The position numbers were made by a program, and so were the translations under genes. Shown here piece by piece: positions 6,033 to 9,407 of a stretch of DNA of 9,407 bases (the first letter of the stretch is position 1; every line of letters begins with the position of its first letter). Source of the DNA: an uncultured Steroidobacter sp. (GTDB lineage Bacteria > Pseudomonadota > Gammaproteobacteria > Steroidobacterales > Steroidobacteraceae); NCBI GenBank assembly GCA_946478975.1, contig CAMLEO010000278.1, forward strand, positions 1-9,407. The letters run 5' to 3'. The notes beneath the pieces were generated by a model. That model did not search any database and had not been told where the DNA came from. It saw only the letters and a list, made by a program, of their open reading frames with translations.

Positions 6033-7376
6033 TCAGATCCGCCGCGGCTCGCCAACGCCCATGTAGCGGGCGAGATTGCGATGCAGATTGCTGATCGACT
6101 GCTCGCGATACGGATTCGTCAACGTGCCTCGAAAGCCTCCGGACTTCATGCCCTGCTGAATGGCCGCCATGTTGGAGAAATCCTGGGGCAGCACGCTTCG
6201 CCAGCCTGAATCATCCGGCGGCGTGAACTGCCACTCCGTGCGGGGCTCGGCACCTCTGGGGAACAGCTCATACACCGCGGCTTCGAAGATGCACTTGTCC
6301 GGGTTGTATCCGTACGGACGCGCGCTGTAGCACAACGCATTGTTCACCGCGTGCCCGATCTGAAAGTTGGGAAAGATCTGCCACGCCGTGCCGCTCTTGC
6401 CGACGTGTACCGGATCGACCGTCGGCCACACGACGCCGCGCGCTGCATCTGTGCGACGGGCAGAGTCGAGCCAATGTTTCAGCACCTGGTCCGCCGGTGT
6501 TCCTTCCGGCAGCTCATGCACGAGCCGTTGCGCGGCATCGACCAATGTTTGTGTGGTGTTCGTGTTCGCATGCTCCCAGGTGTAGAGCTGCATCCGCGCC
6601 GTCGAAACACGCGGATCCGCACCTGCGCCGAGGCGGAGCTTCGCTTTGTTTTCATCCAATCCCTTGGGCGCGTCGTAACCGATGTTGCTGTGAAGGCCTT
6701 GGGCCTTGGCCCAGCCGCGAAAGTCGCCGAACTGCGTGAACTCCGGGTGCGTGCCCGGCACGTGATACGTTTCGCTGAAGGCTTCCATTGCCACCTTCCA
6801 GTTGCAATCGAACACCAGCCAGCGGCGCCAGCGATAACGCAGGTTTTGCAGCTCGAACGGATCGAGCATGCTGGCGGCGGGTTCGAGATAGTCGCGCAGC
6901 GGTTCGCAGTCGGGATCGAGATTGATCCAGACCCAGCCGCCCCAGGTATCGACTTTCACGTCGCCGAGCCGCGTGCGTTCGTCTGTCAGCGCTCCGTGCC
7001 AATCTTCCTTGTTGGCTATGTGAATGCACTGGCCGTTCAGGTTATAGCGCCACGCGTGAAACCCGCACACGAAGTGATCTTGCTTGCCACACGCCCGCTT
7101 GGCACCCGCCGGCGTGTCCACCAGTCGGCGGCCGCGATGGGAGCAAACATTGTGGAAGGCGCGGAATTTGTCCGGCGCGGTGCGGACGATCAGGATGGAG
7201 TCGTCGAGAATGTCATAAGTGAGAAAGCTGCCGACCTCCGGCGCCTCTTCGACGCGGCCGACCTGTTGCCACACTTTGCGCCACAGCTTGTCGCGTTCGG
7301 CGCGTGCGTACGCTTCGGAGATGTATGCGTCGACTCCGTAAGTTACGGCGTTCGACAGTTCCTCGGCTGTGGTCAT
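6033..7376 (-). CDS. Rieske non-heme iron ring-hydroxylating oxygenase, alpha subunit
   Basis: A 447-residue oxygenase subunit. The N-terminal Rieske [2Fe-2S] domain has CSH (Cys78, His80) and CGFH (Cys104, His107). The 23 residues between the pairs are more than the usual 15-17, because of an insertion near residues 92-101 that also carries Cys96. The catalytic domain has NWKVAMEAFSETYHVPGTH (192-210): Glu202 at the bridging-carboxylate position, and His205 and His210 as mononuclear iron ligands. Asp399 (LPQDFSNM) is the likely third ligand. Such enzymes use electrons from a ferredoxin/reductase, none of which is in this window, and no typical beta subunit is adjacent. ATG 7376 is preceded by AGGA at very short spacing; the upstream in-frame stretch lacks a start codon. 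It heads the tight four-gene run of operon B, downstream of the IclR gene. Substrate unknown; an aromatic or cyclic acid is an inference. Confidence 0.95.
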   Translation of the reverse strand: MTTAEELSNAVTYGVDAYISEAYARAERDKLWRKVWQQVGRVEEAPEVGSFLTYDILDDSILIVRTAPDKFRAFHNVCSHRGRRLVDTPAGAKRACGKQDHFVCGFHAWRYNLNGQCIHIANKEDWHGALTDERTRLGDVKVDTWGGWVWINLDPDCEPLRDYLEPAASMLDPFELQNLRYRWRRWLVFDCNWKVAMEAFSETYHVPGTHPEFTQFGDFRGWAKAQGLHSNIGYDAPKGLDENKAKLRLGAGADPRVSTARMQLYTWEHANTNTTQTLVDAAQRLVHELPEGTPADQVLKHWLDSARRTDAARGVVWPTVDPVHVGKSGTAWQIFPNFQIGHAVNNALCYSARPYGYNPDKCIFEAAVYELFPRGAEPRTEWQFTPPDDSGWRSVLPQDFSNMAAIQQGMKSGGFRGTLTNPYREQSISNLHRNLARYMGVGEPRRI

Positions 7377-7455
7377 GATCCTGCCGCCCTCGATGGTTCG
7401 CCACCCGGACGTTATCGAGCAGGGTTCGCAGGCGTCTTGACCCGATACGGCACCA

Positions 7456-7469
7456 GCCGCGCCAGCGGC
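7456..7469. other. small GC hairpin in the IclR-Rieske spacer
   Basis: GCCGC and GCGGC form a perfect 5-bp stem with a 4-base loop in the 103-nt spacer between the IclR stop and the Rieske start. There is no T-run on either side, so I do not call it a terminator. It could be a weak attenuator, an mRNA processing site, or chance in GC-rich DNA. Nothing else convincing (no clear promoter and no small gene with a start codon) is seen in this spacer. Confidence 0.25.
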
Positions 7470-7479
7470 GACAGCAGGA

Positions 7480-8295
7480 TTATCCCGCGTGCGAGCGTGC
7501 CTGCGATCGATAGCCGAGGCTGCGGGAAATGGCGGCAGATTCTTCGAGGACCAGCCGCGCCAGCTCGGCGCCTCGATCCTGAAGCCTGGAACTCGGAGCG
7601 GCGACGATGAGCGCGCCGATCACGCCGCCCGCGGCATCACGAATGACCGCTGCTGTTCCGGTGACGCCTTCGGATGCTTGATCCATCGTCTGCGCAAAGC
7701 CGCTATTGCGGGCGGCCGCGACGATCTCGCCGAGCTCGCGTTTGTTTATTTCGGTTTTGTCCGTCAGGCGCTGTGGTTTCAGGCGCTGAAAATAGGATTG
7801 CAGCTCGTCGCCTGGAAACGTTGCGAGCAGCGCGCGACCGCCGGCCGTGCAGTAGAGCGGGCGACGGTCGCCGACGGCGACGGCGAAACGAACCGCGTTG
7901 CGACTTTCGATCACGTCCACATACGTCAGCGTGTCGTCGCCGCTCTCGCGGACTGCGAACAGGACGGTCTCGCCCGATCGCTCGGCCAGGCGACGCATGC
8001 CATCGCGTACGAAGCTCGATGATTGCAAGCGCCGTCGCGCTTCGACCAGCGCGCTGCCCAGGCCGAACGCGGCCGGGCCGAGTCGATAGACGCCTTCATT
8101 CGGCACCACGAATTCAGCTTCGGTCAGGCCGCGCAACAGGGCTGCGATACTGCTTTTCGGCGCATTGAGCGTGCGTGCGAGTTGGGCCAGGCCGATCGGC
8201 GTCGGGCTGGCGCACAGCGCTTCCAGGATTTGGATGACGCGAGTGACGGATTGCGGTGAGCTGAAGCGGCGGTCGTCGTCGGAGAGCATGGGCAA
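7480..8295 (-). CDS. IclR-family transcriptional regulator
   Basis: A 271-residue regulator. The N-terminal winged helix-turn-helix (about 15-75) shows SVTRVIQILEALCASPTPIG and NAPKSSIAALLRGL. The C-terminal effector-binding domain shows VGDRRPLYCTAGGRALLA (141-158) and the family's late segment GVTGTAAVIRDAAGGVIGAL (210-229). IclR proteins control catabolic operons, commonly aromatic or short-chain acid pathways, as repressors or activators that bind a pathway compound. The TTG at 8295 has GGAG six bases upstream, whereas the ATG at 8289 would have it twelve bases away, so I prefer TTG; the difference is two residues. It is divergent from the SDR gene at 8424 and upstream of the Rieske operon on the same strand, so it probably regulates one or both. 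The effector is unknown. Confidence 0.93.
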   Translation of the reverse strand: MPMLSDDDRRFSSPQSVTRVIQILEALCASPTPIGLAQLARTLNAPKSSIAALLRGLTEAEFVVPNEGVYRLGPAAFGLGSALVEARRRLQSSSFVRDGMRRLAERSGETVLFAVRESGDDTLTYVDVIESRNAVRFAVAVGDRRPLYCTAGGRALLATFPGDELQSYFQRLKPQRLTDKTEINKRELGEIVAAARNSGFAQTMDQASEGVTGTAAVIRDAAGGVIGALIVAAPSSRLQDRGAELARLVLEESAAISRSLGYRSQARSHAG

Positions 8296-8423
8296 ATTAG
8301 ACTCCAGCGCGACGCGCCCGCCAAGCCCGGTGTGTTCCAGGCAGGAAATTGCCGCGTTCCGTCAAGATTCGCTTGCCGTTGAGCTGCTGAGATGCCGCGC
8401 AGTTTCCTAGTGGGGGACGGTTC
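8296..8423. promoter_or_regulatory. divergent IclR/SDR promoter region with TTCC/GGAA repeats
   Basis: This 128-nt spacer must hold the start signals of both divergent genes. TTCC (8335-8338) and GGAA (8344-8347) form an inverted repeat around a 5-nt centre. A further TTCC lies at 8357-8360 and TTTCC at 8403-8407, the latter complementary to GGAAA at 8344-8348. Several characterised IclR-family operators have GGAAA/TTTCC-like arms, so these are candidate autoregulatory sites. I see no convincing -35/-10 pair on either strand. GGGGGA (8412-8417) is the likely ribosome binding site for the + strand gene. Confidence 0.35.
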
Positions 8424-9332
8424 GTGGCCGAGCTCAGATTCGACAATCGCGTGGCGGTCATCACCGGCGCGGGCCGGGGCCTGGGTCGGGCCTATGCGCT
8501 GCTGCTCGCAGCGCGCGGGGCGAAGGTTGTTGTGAATGACCCGGGCGGGAGTTTGAAAGGCGAGGGCAACGATGCCGGGCCGGCGCATGCGGTCGTACGG
8601 GAGATCGTTGCTGCTGGCGGCGAGGCTGTGGTGAGCACAGCGTCGGTCGCTACGGCGAAGGGTGCGACGGCGATCATACAAGCGGCGTTGGGGTCGTATG
8701 GACGCGTCGATATTTTGATTCACAACGCGGGGATCGTCCGGGCTGCTTCGCTACGTGAGATGTCTGAAGAAGATTTCGATGCGGTGCTGAACGTGCACCT
8801 GCGCGGCGCGTTTCATGTCGTGCAACGAGCGTTCGCTGCGATGTGTGATGCGGGGTATGGGCGCATCGTGCTCACTTCTTCCATTGGTGGTTTGTATGGG
8901 AGCCAGCGGCAGGCGAACTATGCGGCGGCCAAGGCTGGGTTGATTGGATTGTCGAATGTGGCGGCGCTGGAGGGGGCGGAGCACGGGGTGAAGTGCAATA
9001 TCATCGTTCCTGCGGCTGTGACCAGGATGGCGGAAGGGATTGATACGAGTGCGTATCCGCCCATGTCGGCTGAGATGGTTGCGCCGGTTGTTGGGTGGCT
9101 GGCGCATGAGTCGTGTTCGGTTTCTGCAGAGATGCTGATTTCCATCGCCGGTCGCGTCGCTCGGGCGTTCGTTGGGGAGAGCGCTGGCGTGTATCGGCCG
9201 GAGTGGACCATCGAGCAGGTCGCTGCTGAGATCGATGCGATCCGCGCGGCCGGGGCGCCGTGGATTTTGCCGCCTGTGCCGTCGGGGCATGTCGATCATA
9301 TTCGGCGGAGCTTTGAGATGGCCTCTGGTTGA
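8424..9332 (+). CDS. SDR resembling HSD17B4 N-terminal (D)-3-hydroxyacyl-CoA dehydrogenase domain
   Basis: A 302-residue classical SDR, closest by eye to the dehydrogenase domain of peroxisomal multifunctional enzyme 2 (HSD17B4). It has TGAGRGLGRAYAL (14-26), VVVNDPGG (35-42) with Asp39 favouring NAD+, HNAG (100-103), LNVHLRGAF (122-130), TSSIGGLYG (151-159), and QANYAAAKAGLIGL (163-176). The tetrad is complete: Asn123, Ser153, Tyr166, Lys170. WLAHESC (225-231) also matches that subfamily. The SCP2 and hydratase domains of the eukaryotic protein are absent, and the protein ends after a short C-terminal extension. The likely reaction is NAD-dependent oxidation of a 3-hydroxyacyl-CoA. It starts at GTG 8424 after GGGGGA and is divergent from the IclR gene, which may regulate it. 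Glycine codon use is richer in GGG than in the operon A crotonase. Confidence 0.9.
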   Translation: MAELRFDNRVAVITGAGRGLGRAYALLLAARGAKVVVNDPGGSLKGEGNDAGPAHAVVREIVAAGGEAVVSTASVATAKGATAIIQAALGSYGRVDILIHNAGIVRAASLREMSEEDFDAVLNVHLRGAFHVVQRAFAAMCDAGYGRIVLTSSIGGLYGSQRQANYAAAKAGLIGLSNVAALEGAEHGVKCNIIVPAAVTRMAEGIDTSAYPPMSAEMVAPVVGWLAHESCSVSAEMLISIAGRVARAFVGESAGVYRPEWTIEQVAAEIDAIRAAGAPWILPPVPSGHVDHIRRSFEMASG

Positions 9333-9348
9333 GAGATGGGAGGCGGTG

Positions 9349-9372
9349 CCTCGGTGGCTCGCGTCGCCGAGG
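9349..9372 (+). terminator. strong hairpin after the last SDR gene (possible terminator)
   Basis: Sixteen bases after the stop, CCTCGGTGGC (9349-9358) pairs with GTCGCCGAGG (9363-9372) as a 10-bp stem, including two G-U pairs in RNA, around a 4-base TCGC loop. A flanking pair, GAGAGAT (9331-9337) and ATCTCTC (9383-9389), is perfectly complementary and encloses it. No T-run follows, so it may be a non-canonical terminator or an mRNA 3'-end stabiliser. The window ends 35 nt later with no gene visible. Confidence 0.45.
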
Positions 9373-9407
9373 TGGGTGGGGTATCTCTCCCCGGCGCCGC
9401 GCACCGC

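Noticed and set aside
7377..7479. N-terminal extension of the Rieske protein or a small gene in the spacer
   Set aside because: The Rieske frame stays open upstream but has no ATG, GTG or TTG in this stretch. Another short frame ends at a TAA without a plausible start.
6351..7610. 419-residue open frame on the + strand opposite the Rieske gene
   Set aside because: It lies antisense to a well-supported Rieske oxygenase gene, runs into the IclR gene, has no recognisable domain and has the composition expected of a high-GC shadow frame.
8751..9404. 217-residue open frame on the - strand at the window end
   Set aside because: It is rich in Arg, His and Pro, antisense to the HSD17B4-like SDR gene with its intact motifs, and matches nothing recognisable.

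Overview
The window is GC-rich (about 60% by eye), tightly packed bacterial DNA holding eleven protein-coding genes and no RNA genes, mobile elements or CRISPR arrays that I can see. Gene content (acyl-CoA metabolism, a Rieske oxygenase, SnoaL-like proteins, short-chain dehydrogenases, an IclR regulator), ATGA-type start/stop overlaps and codon use suggest a catabolically versatile proteobacterium, for instance a steroid-, terpenoid- or aromatic-degrading gamma- or alphaproteobacterium. The exact taxon cannot be read from the sequence.

Layout: (1) Operon A, + strand, 1-4305: the C-terminal part of an acyl-CoA dehydrogenase (cut by the window edge), a CitE-like HpcH/HpaI-family lyase, a single-chain CoA-transferase of the acetyl-CoA hydrolase/4-hydroxybutyrate CoA-transferase family, a crotonase, and a SnoaL-like protein. 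Genes are 18 nt apart or closer, or overlap. (2) Operon B, - strand, 8295 down to 4302: an IclR-type regulator, then after 103 nt a Rieske ring-hydroxylating oxygenase alpha subunit, a DHRS1-like short-chain dehydrogenase, a second SnoaL-like protein and a small ABM-domain protein. The last four are within 2 nt of each other or overlap. Operons A and B converge and share one TTAA as both stop codons. (3) A + strand gene, 8424-9332, divergent from the IclR gene, encodes a 3-hydroxyacyl-CoA dehydrogenase resembling the N-terminal domain of peroxisomal multifunctional enzyme 2 (HSD17B4). A strong hairpin follows it.

How the genes may work together (inference): operon B plausibly starts attack on a cyclic substrate (Rieske hydroxylation, SDR, SnoaL- and ABM-type small enzymes). 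Operon A and the terminal SDR would process a resulting acid as its CoA thioester: CoA transfer, alpha,beta-dehydrogenation, hydration, 3-hydroxyacyl oxidation or retro-aldol/Claisen cleavage. The set of AcH-family CoA-transferase, CitE-like lyase, hydratase-family protein and acyl-CoA dehydrogenase resembles the known itaconate/citramalyl-CoA module (Ict/Ich/Ccl), but with a crotonase in place of the MaoC-type hydratase.

The most striking feature is that several enzymes deviate at textbook catalytic positions. The crotonase has Met for the first catalytic Glu. The CoA-transferase has Gly where I place the catalytic Glu. The DHRS1-like SDR has Phe for the catalytic Tyr and Asp for the tetrad Asn. 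The acyl-CoA dehydrogenase carries its base at the isovaleryl-CoA-dehydrogenase-type position. Two homologous SnoaL-like genes sit close to the junction of the convergent operons. Together these suggest a specialised, possibly undescribed catabolic pathway.
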